Origin: Streptomyces sp. PTY087I2
GTDB taxonomy: Bacteria; Actinomycetota; Actinomycetes; Streptomycetales; Streptomycetaceae
Direction: 5' to 3'
Assembly (NCBI RefSeq): GCF_001687325.1
Contig: NZ_LZRD01000030.1
Span: forward strand, 25,477 to 89,476
DNA: 64,000 nucleotides
Shown: in pieces, positions 16,740 to 25,136 of the stretch
Position numbering within the stretch: position 1 is the stretch's first letter
Layout of the letters: the number at the start of each line of letters is the position of its first letter
Translations under genes and position numbers: made by a program
Notes under the pieces: model-generated
What the model was told of the DNA's origin: nothing
What the model saw: only the letters and a program-made list of their open reading frames with translations
Database searches by the model: none

Positions 16740-17971
16740 TCGCGCCAGTCGGCGGTGAACTGTTCGGGGGTGGTGTCGAGCACCGCTTTCAGGGCTTCCT
16801 CCACCGCCCCTTCGCGCCCGTCGTGCGCGCCGACGGTCTCGTAGAAGGCGATCAGCTTCTCCTTGCCCCATCGCGCGGCGATCAGCTCGCAGGCCAGCCA
16901 GCCGCCCTCGTACGCGCCCGCGAGCTTCGCCGGGTCGCCGTCGAAGCCGAAGTCCCCGTCGGCGGGGAGGTCGGCCGGGGTCCGGCCGTCGCGGACGGCC
17001 TCGGCCAGTTCGGGGGCGATGGTGTCGGCGGCGCGGTCCTCGCCCCGGTAGGCGGTCCAGTCGGCGAAGCCCTCGGAGAGCCAGACGGGGGTGGCGCTGG
17101 AGGTGCTGGTCCGGGTGGCGACATGGGTCGTCTCATGGGTCAGGACGATCCGCTGCCCGAAGCTGCCCAGGGTGGCGTACGCCTGTGGGTTGACGATCAC
17201 CCGGTCGGCGATGGCGGGGCGGTCGCCGGTGCCGCCGACCTCGCCGGTGGTGACGGCGGCGATGCCCCGGTAGCTGGCCTCGGGCGAGCCGAGCAGCCCC
17301 GCCATGGACTCGACGGAGTCCGGGACGAGGACGACCACCCGGCGGTTCCAGGGGCGCGGCCAGGCGTCCGAGACGGCCGGTACGGCGAGGTCCACGGTGT
17401 CCGCGATCTGCCGCAGCTCCTCCTCGCCCCGTCCGACGCCCAGGACGATGCTGTGGGCGCCCTGGACGACGTCCACGTCCCCCTGCTGCCACAGCTGCCC
17501 GGAGGCGCCCTTGGCGGGCCGGTCCTCGGTGATGTACCAGCGCTCGCCGTCGCGCATCAGCTCCAGGACGCGGCGGGTGGCGACCGGGGCGGTGTCGTAC
17601 CCGTCGATCCGGTAGCGCAGCTCCACCTCGGCGGTGGCCCACTGCCCGTCCTGCTCGGTGATGCCCTTGACGTCGTACGTCCACGACTTGAGCGGCACGT
17701 CGGCGAGCCGTTCCAGCTCGGTGCGCTGGGTGGCCCGGAGCTTCGCGGCGTCCGGGGCGAGGCCGTCGAGGTAGCCCGCCGGGTCGTGGGCGAGGACGGC
17801 CGCCGCGCGGCGCTCCAGGGTGGCGTCGAGGGCCCCGGTGGTGAGGAAGGTGTCCGGGCCGGCGGAGGCCGTGCAGGCGGACGCGGTCAGGAGCGCGGCG
17901 AGCACCAGGCCCGCCGCACGCCGCCGCCCTCGGGGGCGTCCCCCGCGCGCGTCACGTCCTCGTACGGCCAC
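16715..17971 (-). CDS. Secreted metallopeptidase-like lipoprotein (gluzincin HExxH)
   Basis: A 418-residue exported protein: Arg-rich N-terminus, hydrophobic segment at 20-32 and a possible lipobox with Cys33 (ASAC). The mid-region (40-200) looks like an NTF2/ketosteroid-type fold. The C-terminal half has HETTH at 279-283 and, 17 residues later, SEGFADW with Glu300: the zinc-ligand pattern of M1-like gluzincin peptidases (peptidase_MA-like). So it is a candidate surface zinc protease; the target is unknown. GTG start at 17971. The gene is 16 bases after an NlpC/P60 hydrolase on the same strand, so it may belong to the wall-remodelling unit. Confidence 0.82.
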   Translation of the reverse strand: MAVRGRDARGGRPRGRRRAAGLVLAALLTASACTASAGPDTFLTTGALDATLERRAAAVLAHDPAGYLDGLAPDAAKLRATQRTELERLADVPLKSWTYDVKGITEQDGQWATAEVELRYRIDGYDTAPVATRRVLELMRDGERWYITEDRPAKGASGQLWQQGDVDVVQGAHSIVLGVGRGEEELRQIADTVDLAVPAVSDAWPRPWNRRVVVLVPDSVESMAGLLGSPEASYRGIAAVTTGEVGGTGDRPAIADRVIVNPQAYATLGSFGQRIVLTHETTHVATRTSTSSATPVWLSEGFADWTAYRGEDRAADTIAPELAEAVRDGRTPADLPADGDFGFDGDPAKLAGAYEGGWLACELIAARWGKEKLIAFYETVGAHDGREGAVEEALKAVLDTTPEQFTADWRDYLATRLG

Positions 17972-17987
17972 CCTGCCGATCGTACGG

Positions 17988-19016
17988 TCAGATCCGGGTG
18001 ACCGAGGAGACGGGCATCATGCCGACCGGATCGTAGCGGACCGCGGCGCCCGGGTAGGGGGCGTGGATGACCTGGCCGTTGCCGACGTACATGCCGATGT
18101 GGCTGGCGTCCGCCCGGTAGGCGACGAGGTCACCGGGCTGTGCCTGGGAGAGGGGCACCATGCGGCCCGCGTAGCGCTGGGCCTGGGAGGTGCGGGGCAG
18201 GCTCACCCCGGCCTGGGCGTAGGCCCACTGCATCAGGCCGGAACAGTCGAATCCGGAGGGCCCGTTGGCGCCCCAGACGTAGGGTCTGCCGAGCGCCTGG
18301 TGCGCGGCGGCCACGGCGGACATCGCGCGGGCCGAGCCGGGGGCGACGCCGGAGAGGTCGGGCAGCCCGTCGCGGCCGGAGCGGGAGGCCCGGTCGAAGG
18401 AGGCGCGCTGCTCGGGCGGCAGCGAGGCGAGCAGCCGGCGGGCCTCGCGGAGCTTGGCCTCGACGGCGCGCTTGTGGCGGCTGACGGCGGCCCGGTTGCG
18501 CTCCAGGTCGGTCAGGGCGCGGGTGGTCTCGGCGCGGCTCTGGGCAAGCTTGCGCTGGGCGTGCCGCAGTTTGTCCAGGGTCATCGCCTGGCGGGCGCCG
18601 GCCCGGTCGAGGGCGGCGGCCTGCTCCAGGTAGGTGTCCGGGTCGGCGGAGAGCAGCAGGGCGACGGCCGGGTCGATGGAGCCGGTGCGGTACTGGGCGC
18701 CCGCCATCGCGCCGAGCGCGTTGCGCATCTCGTTGACGCGTTCCTGGCCCCGGGCCGTGGCGTCCTGGGCGCGGTCCGCCTCGCCGCGCAGCCGCTTCAC
18801 GCGCTCCCCGGCCTCGTTGAACCGCTCGGTGGCCTGCTCGGCCTCCTCGTAGAGGCGGTCGACGGCGGCCTTGGCGCTCTCCCGGGTGTCCTTCGGGTCG
18901 GCGCTCGCCGGGGCCCCGGTCAGGGTGGCGGCCGCGGTGGCGGCGGCCGCCGAGACGACCGTGACCCGGACGCCTCTGGTGAAGCCGGACTGTGTGCAAC
19001 GGCGATGGGACACCAC
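17988..19016 (-). CDS. NlpC/P60 cell-wall endopeptidase (first of two paralogs)
   Basis: A 342-residue secreted peptidoglycan hydrolase that probably cleaves D-Glu-diamino-acid stem peptides. Signal peptide 1-39 (ends ASADP), a long coiled coil (about 45-215), and a C-terminal NlpC/P60 domain with catalytic Cys258 (FDCSGL), His306 (SHIGMY) and the third residue His318. Two GTG codons stand side by side; I use the first (19016), as a GGAAGGGAG site sits 11 bases upstream. A longer apparent frame reaches into the next gene upstream but is out of its true frame. It lacks the riboswitch-like leader seen before its paralog. Mycobacterial Rv2190c lies at the equivalent place. Confidence 0.92.
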   Translation of the reverse strand: MVSHRRCTQSGFTRGVRVTVVSAAAATAAATLTGAPASADPKDTRESAKAAVDRLYEEAEQATERFNEAGERVKRLRGEADRAQDATARGQERVNEMRNALGAMAGAQYRTGSIDPAVALLLSADPDTYLEQAAALDRAGARQAMTLDKLRHAQRKLAQSRAETTRALTDLERNRAAVSRHKRAVEAKLREARRLLASLPPEQRASFDRASRSGRDGLPDLSGVAPGSARAMSAVAAAHQALGRPYVWGANGPSGFDCSGLMQWAYAQAGVSLPRTSQAQRYAGRMVPLSQAQPGDLVAYRADASHIGMYVGNGQVIHAPYPGAAVRYDPVGMMPVSSVTRI

Positions 19017-19174
19017 TGGTAGCCGCACTCCCTTCCGCTGACGCGGTGGTGCGCAGCCCCTGCCGCCCGGGCGGGCGGACGGAGTCCGGGAGCTGCGCAG
19101 CAGCCAGACAGTAATCGGACGACTACGCGTCGGCCAAAGACCGCGCCACGGCCGGAAGAAGGGCCGGAATGCCG

Positions 19175-19210
19175 CCGCCCCGCCGGTGACCTTGGTCTCC
19201 GGCGGGGCGG
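19175..19210 (-). terminator. Hairpin terminator after second NlpC/P60 gene
   Basis: Perfect 12-bp GC arms, 19175-19186 and 19199-19210, loop of 12 bases, located 67-102 bases past the end of the upstream minus-strand gene and before the next start. It suggests the two paralogs are separate transcripts. Confidence 0.65.
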
Positions 19211-19276
19211 GGGCGTCAGCGTGGTGCGCGGCGATTCCCTCGTTCGGGCGTGCCGTGGCGCGCCGTCGCGTCGGTG

Positions 19277-20302
19277 TCAGATGCGGACGCCGAACTGGAA
19301 GGTGCCCATGTAGTCCATCGACTCGTAGCGGACGACGGTGCCCGGCTTCGGGGCGTGCAGGACCTGGTTGTTGCCGGCGTAGAAGCCGACGTGCGACAGG
19401 CCGTTGAAGAAGACCAGGTCGCCCGGCTTGAGCTGGCTGCGGCCGATCTTCGTGCCGTCGTTCTGCTGGGTGTACGTGGTCCGGCTGATGCCGACACCGG
19501 CCTGGGCGAAGGCCCACTGGGTCAGCCCGGAGCAGTCGTAGGAGTTGGGGCCGGAGCCGCCGGAGACGTACGGCTTGCCGATCTGGGTGGCGGCGGCGCT
19601 GAGGGCGGCGGCTCCACGGCCGGACGCGGGGGCCTCGTTGCCGAGTTCGACCCGGTCGCTGGCGGCGCGGCTGGCGCGCTGCTCCTCCTGCTGCATCTTG
19701 GCCCGCTCGGCCTGCGTCAGCGTGTTGAGGAGCCGCTGGGCGTCGGCCAGCTTGCCCTGGTACTTCTTCTTGTTCTCGCCGAGCGCCTTGCGGACGTCGG
19801 CGAGGTCGCCGAGCTTGTCCTGGGCTTCCTTGCGCTGCTGGGCGAGGGTGCGCTGCTTGGACTGGATCTTCTGGAGCGCCTCGGTCTGCTTGACCGTCAG
19901 CTGGTCGAGCGCGGAGGCCTGGTCCAGGAAGCTGTCCGGGTCCGAGGCGAGGAAGAGGGCGACCGAGGGGTCGATGCCGCCGGAGCGGTACTGCGCGGTG
20001 GCGATCGAACCCAGCTCGCCGCGGAGCGTGTTGAGCTCGGCCTGGCCGCGGGCGACCTTGTCCTGGAGCGCGTCGACTTCCTTCTTCAGCTTGTCCTGCT
20101 GCTCCTTGGCCCCGTTGTACTTCTCGGTGGCGGCCTCGGCCTCGTGGTAGAGCTTGTCGACCTTCGCCTTGACCTCGCTCTTGGTCGGCTTGGGGTCGGC
20201 GTGGGCGGCCTGGGAGGTCAGGGCCACGGCCGCGGCGGCGGTCGCGGTGAGCACGGTCACGCGGGTGCGGCTCGGCTGCTTGGGACGACGGTGGGACGCC
20301 AC
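19277..20302 (-). CDS. NlpC/P60 cell-wall endopeptidase (second paralog, riboswitch leader)
   Basis: A 341-residue secreted hydrolase sharing layout with its neighbour: signal peptide to about residue 36 (AAHADP), lysine-rich coiled coil 40-215, NlpC/P60 domain with Cys257 (YDCSGL), His304 (SHVGFY) and His316. Start is GTG 20302 with AAGGAG nine bases upstream. The paralogs match closely in the N-terminal ends (MASHRRP/VVSHRRC), the YRSGGIDPSVALFL and YRTGSIDPAVALLL blocks and the catalytic core, so they arose by duplication. The 290-base leader contains a probable ydaO-type c-di-AMP riboswitch, a control known for Streptomyces wall hydrolases such as rpfA. c-di-AMP is linked to osmotic and wall homeostasis. 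Confidence 0.93.
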   Translation of the reverse strand: MASHRRPKQPSRTRVTVLTATAAAAVALTSQAAHADPKPTKSEVKAKVDKLYHEAEAATEKYNGAKEQQDKLKKEVDALQDKVARGQAELNTLRGELGSIATAQYRSGGIDPSVALFLASDPDSFLDQASALDQLTVKQTEALQKIQSKQRTLAQQRKEAQDKLGDLADVRKALGENKKKYQGKLADAQRLLNTLTQAERAKMQQEEQRASRAASDRVELGNEAPASGRGAAALSAAATQIGKPYVSGGSGPNSYDCSGLTQWAFAQAGVGISRTTYTQQNDGTKIGRSQLKPGDLVFFNGLSHVGFYAGNNQVLHAPKPGTVVRYESMDYMGTFQFGVRI

Positions 20303-20324
20303 GAAGGCGAGCTCCTTCTTCCTC

Positions 20325-20450
20325 AGAGCCGCCTACCGGGCTTGTGGGGGACAGAATCCCCGGCTCCGTGCACATGACGGACTCGGCGGTTCCTTCGCCG
20401 TCACCCCCAATGGGTGATCAACCGTGCGAAGGTTCGAGGCCTGACCCTAG
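20325..20450 (-). ncRNA. Probable ydaO/c-di-AMP riboswitch
   Basis: Read on the minus strand, the leader has the ydaO-like blocks in order: ATCACCCA, then GGGGGTGAC, a GGCG/CGCC helix, CCGAGTCCGTCA, a variable hairpin, and the conserved CCCGGTAGGCGG close to the 3' end, about 20 bases before the ribosome site. Its place before a NlpC/P60 hydrolase fits known Streptomyces examples. The 5' half matches less well, so boundaries are approximate. Confidence 0.68.
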
Positions 20451-20595
20451 TGACCATCTTGTGATCAGTTCAAATCCTCACAGGATTTTTCTCGTCACAC
20501 CCGGCACTTCTTTACTCTCACCCCACCGCGTGTAGCGGCGACTTGACGGTACGTTCCCGCAAATCCGGCATGTCACACATGCCGCCCAAACACCT

Positions 20596-21957
20596 TTAGA
20601 CGCGCGAAAGGCGCTTGAGGAGCAAGACGGATGCGACCGGCCGCGCCCCGGCCTTCGCCACACCGTCCGCCACCTCGCGGTCGGTGGAGACGACCACCAC
20701 GGGCCGCCCCGGCGGTTCCGCGCGGGCCAGTTGACGGATGACCTCGTCCGCCGTGACGCCGGGCTTGCTGAACAGCACCCGTACGCCGCGCGGCGGGGCG
20801 AGCAGCACCGGGGCGGCCAGTTCGGCCCCGTCGAAGACACAGGTCATCTCGGCGCCGGTCTGCGCCGCGAGCACCGAGAGCCCGCCCAGCAGCCGCAACC
20901 GCTGCTTCTCCAGCGGCATCTGGGGATAGCCGGTCTTGGTGACGTTGTAGCCGTCCACGATGAGATGCGCCTGCGGCAGCGCGAGCAGCTGGTCCAGCAG
21001 CGCCGGATCGGTCTCCGAAAGGGCGCGCGCGGCAATGTCCTTGGGCGACATCCGGCCCGGCTCCAGCGCGTCCACGGTGTCGGCGGGATGCGTGGTCGCC
21101 GGAGGGAGCGCCAGCTCCCGGCGCAGCCCCGCGGCCGCGTCCAGCACGGTGTCCAGGAGCAGCCGCAGCCGCATGTCCTCCACCGAGCGGCCCTCGCGGG
21201 CGGCGCGGCGGCTCGCCTCCAGGGCCGCTTCGGCCTCCCCCAGCCGCCCCTTGAGCCGGCGCGACTCGCTCTCCACGGCGGAGAGCTGGGCGGCCGACTC
21301 GGCCCGTACGGTGTCGGTCTCGGCGGCGCTGCGGCGCAGGGCGGCCTCGCCGCGCTTCACCTCGCTGAGCGCGCTGCGCAGTTTGCGGTGCAGCGACTCG
21401 GACTCCTTGCGGGCCGCCTCCAGCTCGGTGCGCAGCCGCTCGGTCTCCGTACGGGTGTGGGCGTGGGCCCGCTCCAGCTCCTCGCGCAGCTGCTCCAGCT
21501 CCCGCCGGGTCTCCTCGTCCGCTCGTTCCGCGTCGGCGCGCTGGACCTCCTCGCCGGCCGATTCGACCAGCTTGACCCAGCCCGCCGGGCGCAGCACATA
21601 GGCGGCCGCGGCCACGTCGAGGGGGTCGGCGGCGGCGGGCGGCGCGCCCGCCTCCAGCGCGCCGGTCAGCTCGGGCTGCGACTGGCCGAGCCGCTCGCCG
21701 ATGCGCTGCCGGAAGACGGCGTCGCTCTCCAGCGCGGCGGCCATCGCGTTGCCCGCGAACTTCGCCCGCCGGGTCGGGGTGAACCGGGCGTACTGCCGTA
21801 GCTGGGACGGCAGTTCGGCGACGGTCAGGGCACCGAAGGCGTCCGAGACCAGCGCGATCACCCGCCGTCGCACACCCTCGGGCAGCGGACGGCCGAGCGC
21901 CTCTGCACCGCCGTCGGCCTCATCGGCCGGTCCGGCGCCGCTGGTCGGCTGATCCAC
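20596..21957 (-). CDS. NYN-domain (YacP-like) RNA-binding/nuclease protein with coiled coil
   Basis: A 453-residue cytoplasmic protein. Residues 1-130 form a helical domain, 145-245 a heptad-like charged coiled coil (ELEQLREELERAH and so on), and from about 325 a NYN/YacP PIN-like domain begins with VDGYNVTKTGYPQ, followed by CVFDGAE, the DEVIRQLAR acidic residue and VVSTDREVADG. These acidic positions match the metal-dependent RNase core of NYN proteins. A role in RNA processing or decay is likely. Single gene, start GTG/ATG region at 21957, in the gap before a small zinc-ribbon gene 40 bases upstream on the same strand, so possibly an operon. Confidence 0.88.
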   Translation of the reverse strand: MDQPTSGAGPADEADGGAEALGRPLPEGVRRRVIALVSDAFGALTVAELPSQLRQYARFTPTRRAKFAGNAMAAALESDAVFRQRIGERLGQSQPELTGALEAGAPPAAADPLDVAAAAYVLRPAGWVKLVESAGEEVQRADAERADEETRRELEQLREELERAHAHTRTETERLRTELEAARKESESLHRKLRSALSEVKRGEAALRRSAAETDTVRAESAAQLSAVESESRRLKGRLGEAEAALEASRRAAREGRSVEDMRLRLLLDTVLDAAAGLRRELALPPATTHPADTVDALEPGRMSPKDIAARALSETDPALLDQLLALPQAHLIVDGYNVTKTGYPQMPLEKQRLRLLGGLSVLAAQTGAEMTCVFDGAELAAPVLLAPPRGVRVLFSKPGVTADEVIRQLARAEPPGRPVVVVSTDREVADGVAKAGARPVASVLLLKRLSRV

Positions 21958-21996
21958 CGTCCGTCACCCCATAGATATGTCGAAGGGTGCGCTCCC

Positions 21997-22239
21997 TCAG
22001 GAAGCGGCACCCGGCCTGTCCACCAGTTCGATCTGGTCCACCGCGTTGCACCAACGACAGCGGACCGACTCGATGGTCTCACTGACGACCTCCCGCTCCT
22101 CGACACTCGACTCACCGGCCAGGTCGAGGTGCACGTACTCCACGACCTTGGAGGAGCGGGTCACGTCGAAGCGCGTGAGGTTGCCGCACAGGGTGCAGCG
22201 CCAGCGGGTCGAGTCCGTCGGCAGGGGAACCGTCGTCAT
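21997..22239 (-). CDS. Small zinc-ribbon protein
   Basis: An 80-residue protein with two CxxC knuckles, CTLCGN near residue 15 and CRWCN near 60, separated by a beta-rich segment (VEYVHLDLAG and SVEEREVVSETI). This is a zinc-ribbon fold. The ATG at 22239 is chosen because AGAGGAC lies about seven bases before it; 54 further upstream codons are possible but unsupported. It is 39 bases upstream of the NYN gene, same strand, and might help it bind nucleic acid, which is inference. No assigned function. Confidence 0.8.
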   Translation of the reverse strand: MTTVPLPTDSTRWRCTLCGNLTRFDVTRSSKVVEYVHLDLAGESSVEEREVVSETIESVRCRWCNAVDQIELVDRPGAAS

Positions 22240-22433
22240 CGTTTGCGTCCTCTTTCGTCGTCTCCAGGAGCCCGCGCCGGGCGCGCCGCCGCGACTCCAT
22301 CTGTCTACGTCAAGGATCTCGCGGTGCGCCGTCGAACTGCGGAAGTCCTGGCGTAACCCTACGGCCTCGCGTATAGGCATCGGCACGGCGAGGCGCTCCA
22401 TCCCGTTCTCGACCGGTACGCCATGCTCTGTAC

Positions 22434-23183
22434 ATGATCGAGTGGCGGCGGGCCGACTGGCGGACCACGGCGGGGAGGATCCGGGACGCGGCGGTGTCGA
22501 GCGGCGCCCCGGTCACGTACGGGCTGATCGGTGTCTGCGGGGTGGTGTTCCTGATCAGCCCGCTCTCCGGGTTCGGCGGCGCCGCCCACGGGAGCGAGGA
22601 GGCGCTGCTCGCCGCGCAGGCCGGGTACTTCGAGCGGTGGGGAGTGATCCCCGCCGAGCTGTGGAAGGGTTCCGCGCACGCCCTGATCACCCCGTTCACG
22701 GCGCTGTTCGTGCATGGCAGCTGGCTGCACCTGCTGGGGAACCTGCTGTTCCTGTACGTGTTCGGCGCGATGGCCGAGGAGCGCATGGGGCGGACGCAGT
22801 TCGCGCTGTTCTACGTGGGCTGCGGCTATGTGGCGCTGGTCTGTTACGCGGCGGCGCACGCGGACTCCGAGCAGACGCTGGTCGGGGCGTCGGGGGCGAT
22901 CTCCGCGGTGCTCGGCGCGTTTCTGTACCTCTTCCCGAAGGCCCGGGTGACCAGCCTGTTCCCGTTCCTCTTCTTCCTGCCGCTGCGCTTTCCCGCCTGG
23001 ATCGTGCTGATCTTCTGGTTCGGGCTCCAGTGGGCGGCGGCGCAGGGCGCGGACGCGGGGCCGGGGGTGGCGTATCTGGCGCATGTGGCGGGGTTCGCGG
23101 CGGGGTTCCTCTATGCCTGGGGGCGTTACGGGTGGAGAGCTAGAGTGAAGGCTCCAGCCACCGAGGGAGACAGCCAGCCGTGA
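22434..23183 (+). CDS. Rhomboid-family intramembrane serine protease
   Basis: A 249-residue membrane protein with six predicted spans. Catalytic dyad: Ser153 in GASG and His217 in AHVAGF; the HxxxN motif of the L1/TM2 region is HLLGN (99-103). An extended loop between TM1 and TM2 (50-85) is of the bacterial GlpG-like layout without a cytoplasmic domain. It cuts membrane proteins within the bilayer; substrates are unknown. The stop codon overlaps the next start (GTGA), so it is coupled to an Lrp-type ligand-domain protein. Confidence 0.93.
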   Translation: MIEWRRADWRTTAGRIRDAAVSSGAPVTYGLIGVCGVVFLISPLSGFGGAAHGSEEALLAAQAGYFERWGVIPAELWKGSAHALITPFTALFVHGSWLHLLGNLLFLYVFGAMAEERMGRTQFALFYVGCGYVALVCYAAAHADSEQTLVGASGAISAVLGAFLYLFPKARVTSLFPFLFFLPLRFPAWIVLIFWFGLQWAAAQGADAGPGVAYLAHVAGFAAGFLYAWGRYGWRARVKAPATEGDSQP

Positions 23184-23461
23184 TCACCGCGATCGTGCTC
23201 ATCAAGACCAGTGTGGACCGGATTCCGGAGATCGCCGAGTCCATCGCCGCGCTGGACAGCGTCAGCGAGGTCTTCTCCGTCACCGGCACCTACGACCTGA
23301 TCGCCATGGTCCGGGTCGCCCGCCACGACGACCTCGCCGATGTCATCCCGGGCCGGATCAGCAAGATCCCGGGCGTCGAGGGCACGGACACCCATGTGGC
23401 GTTCCGTACGTACTCCCAGCACGACCTGGAAGCGGCGTTCGCCATCGGCCTCGACGCCTAG
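23180..23461 (+). CDS. Stand-alone Lrp/AsnC ligand-binding (RAM) domain protein
   Basis: A 93-residue protein composed only of the Lrp/AsnC ligand-binding beta-alpha-beta-beta-alpha-beta domain: ITAIVLIKTSVDRIPEIAE, the VFSVTGTYDLIAMV core and VAFRTYS near the end. There is no DNA-binding helix-turn-helix, so it cannot act alone as a classical regulator; such stand-alone domains bind amino acids or partner with full-length Lrp proteins. The GTG start overlaps the rhomboid stop by four bases. A very strong hairpin follows the stop. Function unproven. Confidence 0.88.
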   Translation: MITAIVLIKTSVDRIPEIAESIAALDSVSEVFSVTGTYDLIAMVRVARHDDLADVIPGRISKIPGVEGTDTHVAFRTYSQHDLEAAFAIGLDA

Positions 23462-23473
23462 GGCCTCTCCGGT

Positions 23474-23520
23474 ACACCTCGGCCGGGGACGGGCAGCGCG
23501 CCCGTCCCCGGCCGAGGTGT
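23474..23520. terminator. Very strong bidirectional terminator
   Basis: Perfect 21-bp stem (23474-23494 with 23500-23520) and a five-base loop, centred between the convergent RAM-domain and aminotransferase genes. Confidence 0.9.
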
Positions 23521-23538
23521 TTCCGTACGGTCCCGTCC

Positions 23539-24918
23539 TCAGACCTGCGCGGCCTCGCCCCGGTCCGGGACGCAGCGGCCGTCCTCGGTGCGGTACTTCC
23601 ACTGGGCGCCCTCGCGGACCAGCTCGGTCACCGCGCGCAGGAACCGCTCGATGTGCTCGTCGGGCGTGCCGGCCCCGAAGCTGACGCGGATCGCGTTGAG
23701 CGAACGCTCGCCCGGCTCGGCCTCGGGGGCGCCGCACTCCCCCGGGTCCTGCGGGTCGCTGCCGAGGAGAGTGCGCACGAGCGGGTGGGCGCAGAAGAGG
23801 CCGTCGCGGACGCCGATGCCGTACTCCGCGGAGAGCGCGGCGGCGAAGTGCGAGCTGTTCCAGCCGCGCACCACGAAGGAGATGACGCCGACCCGGGGCG
23901 CGTCGTCGCCGAACAGCGAGAGCACCTGCACCTCGGGGACCTCGGCGAGCCCTTCGCGGACCCGGGACACCAGCTCCTGCTCCCGGGCGACGAGGTTGTC
24001 GAAGCCCGCCTCGGTGAGGGCCTTGCAGGCGGAGGCGATGGAGTAGACGCCGATGACGTTGGGCGAACCGGCCTCGTGGCGGGCGGCCGTGGTGTGCCAG
24101 TCGACGTCCACACCGCCGTCGGCGCGCCGGGCGACCTTGCGGGAGGCGCCGCCGCCGGCGAGGTACGGCTCGGCGGCCTGGAGCCAGTCGGCGCGGCCCG
24201 CGAGGACGCCCGAGCCGAAGGGCGCGTACAGCTTGTGGCCGGAGAACGCGACCCAGTCGACGTCCAGTTCGGCGATGTCGACGGGGTGGTGCGGGGCGAG
24301 CTGGGCTGCGTCCAGGACGATGCGGGCGCCGTGCGCGTGGGCGGCGGCGGCCAGTTCGCGCACCGGCCACAGCTCGCCGGTCACGTTGGAGGCGCCGGTG
24401 ACACAGACGAGGGCCGGGCCGTACGGGTCACGGTCGGCGAGCGCGCGCTCCAGCGTCTCGACGGCCTGGCCCGGGGTGCGGGGGGCGTTGAGGTAGGTGA
24501 CCTGGGCGTCGCGCCAGGGCAGCAGGGAGGCGTGGTGCTCGGTCTCGTACACGAAGACCTGGCAGTCCGCGGGGATCGCGGCGGCCAGCAGGTTGAGGGA
24601 GTCGGTCGTGGAGCGGGTGAAGACCACCTGGTCGTCGGCGCGGCAGCCGAGGAACTCGGCGACCGTGCGGCGGCTGTTCTCGAAGAGGTCGGTGGAGAGC
24701 TGCGAGAGGTAGCCGGCGCCGCGGTGGACGCTGCCGTAGTACGGGGCGTACGCGGCGACGTCGTCCCAGACCCGCTGGAGGGCGGGCGCGCTGGCGGCGT
24801 AGTCGAGCGCGGCGTAGGTGACTTCACCGCCGGTGACGAGCGGAACGGTGACGTCCTGGCCCAGAACGGGCAGCGGGGCACAAACCGACGGGTCGATGGC
24901 AGCGGTGGAGACAGACAT
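23539..24918 (-). CDS. Class V PLP-dependent enzyme, cysteine desulfurase-like, SAM-riboswitch controlled
   Basis: A 459-residue fold-type I PLP enzyme. PLP lysine K229 lies in FSGHKLYAP, D203 in LDAAQL, and the substrate histidine in ETEHHASLLPW. VRDGLFCAHP places Cys376 where SufS desulfurases have the catalytic cysteine (VRTGHHCAQP), so sulfur removal from cysteine, or a related lyase reaction, is likely. The C-terminus carries an extra segment (390-459). Start ATG 24918 follows GGGAG at six bases. Upstream lies a SAM-IV riboswitch, so expression should fall when S-adenosylmethionine is abundant, tying the enzyme to methionine/cysteine supply. It is monocistronic. The exact reaction is not known to me. 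Confidence 0.88.
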   Translation of the reverse strand: MSVSTAAIDPSVCAPLPVLGQDVTVPLVTGGEVTYAALDYAASAPALQRVWDDVAAYAPYYGSVHRGAGYLSQLSTDLFENSRRTVAEFLGCRADDQVVFTRSTTDSLNLLAAAIPADCQVFVYETEHHASLLPWRDAQVTYLNAPRTPGQAVETLERALADRDPYGPALVCVTGASNVTGELWPVRELAAAAHAHGARIVLDAAQLAPHHPVDIAELDVDWVAFSGHKLYAPFGSGVLAGRADWLQAAEPYLAGGGASRKVARRADGGVDVDWHTTAARHEAGSPNVIGVYSIASACKALTEAGFDNLVAREQELVSRVREGLAEVPEVQVLSLFGDDAPRVGVISFVVRGWNSSHFAAALSAEYGIGVRDGLFCAHPLVRTLLGSDPQDPGECGAPEAEPGERSLNAIRVSFGAGTPDEHIERFLRAVTELVREGAQWKYRTEDGRCVPDRGEAAQV

Positions 24919-24936
24919 GGCGAACTCCCGTAACAG

Positions 24937-24959
24937 GCAGGCGAAACCCACGCGCCTGC
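24937..24959 (-). promoter_or_regulatory. Hairpin just upstream of the aminotransferase ribosome site
   Basis: Arms GCAGGCG (24937-24943) and CGCCTGC (24953-24959) form a perfect 7-bp stem ending about 8 bases before the GGGAG site. It may be part of the riboswitch output or simply a leader structure. Confidence 0.35.
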
Positions 24960-25049
24960 GGATACGCGGCGGCGCGGGGAAGGAAGGAAAAGAAGGTGCG
25001 CTGAAGAAGGGCGGTCAGCTCAGGGCGTGGAGAAGCCCTGGGACGAGCC

Positions 25050-25070
25050 CTAACGCATTCGCTTGCTCAC
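25050..25070 (-). CDS. Possible six-codon leader peptide (uORF) between riboswitch and enzyme gene
   Basis: On the minus strand a GTG at 25070 with GGGAG six bases upstream reads GTG AGC AAG CGA ATG CGT TAG, a peptide MSKRMR. The spacing is ideal for initiation, and the tiny frame sits between the SAM-IV riboswitch and the enzyme gene, where a leader peptide could act. There is no direct evidence that it is translated; a chance combination is possible. Confidence 0.3.
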   Translation of the reverse strand: MSKRMR

Positions 25071-25136
25071 AGAAGGCTCCCTAGGGACCAGGACCCCGGG
25101 GGCTGGCATCCGCTGGATGCCGAGGGGCCCGCGCTT

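Noticed and set aside
17988..20375. One 795-residue protein covering both NlpC/P60 genes
   Set aside because: The long frame joins the downstream gene to out-of-frame sequence of the upstream gene. Each real gene has its own signal peptide, Cys/His motifs, start and (for one) terminator.
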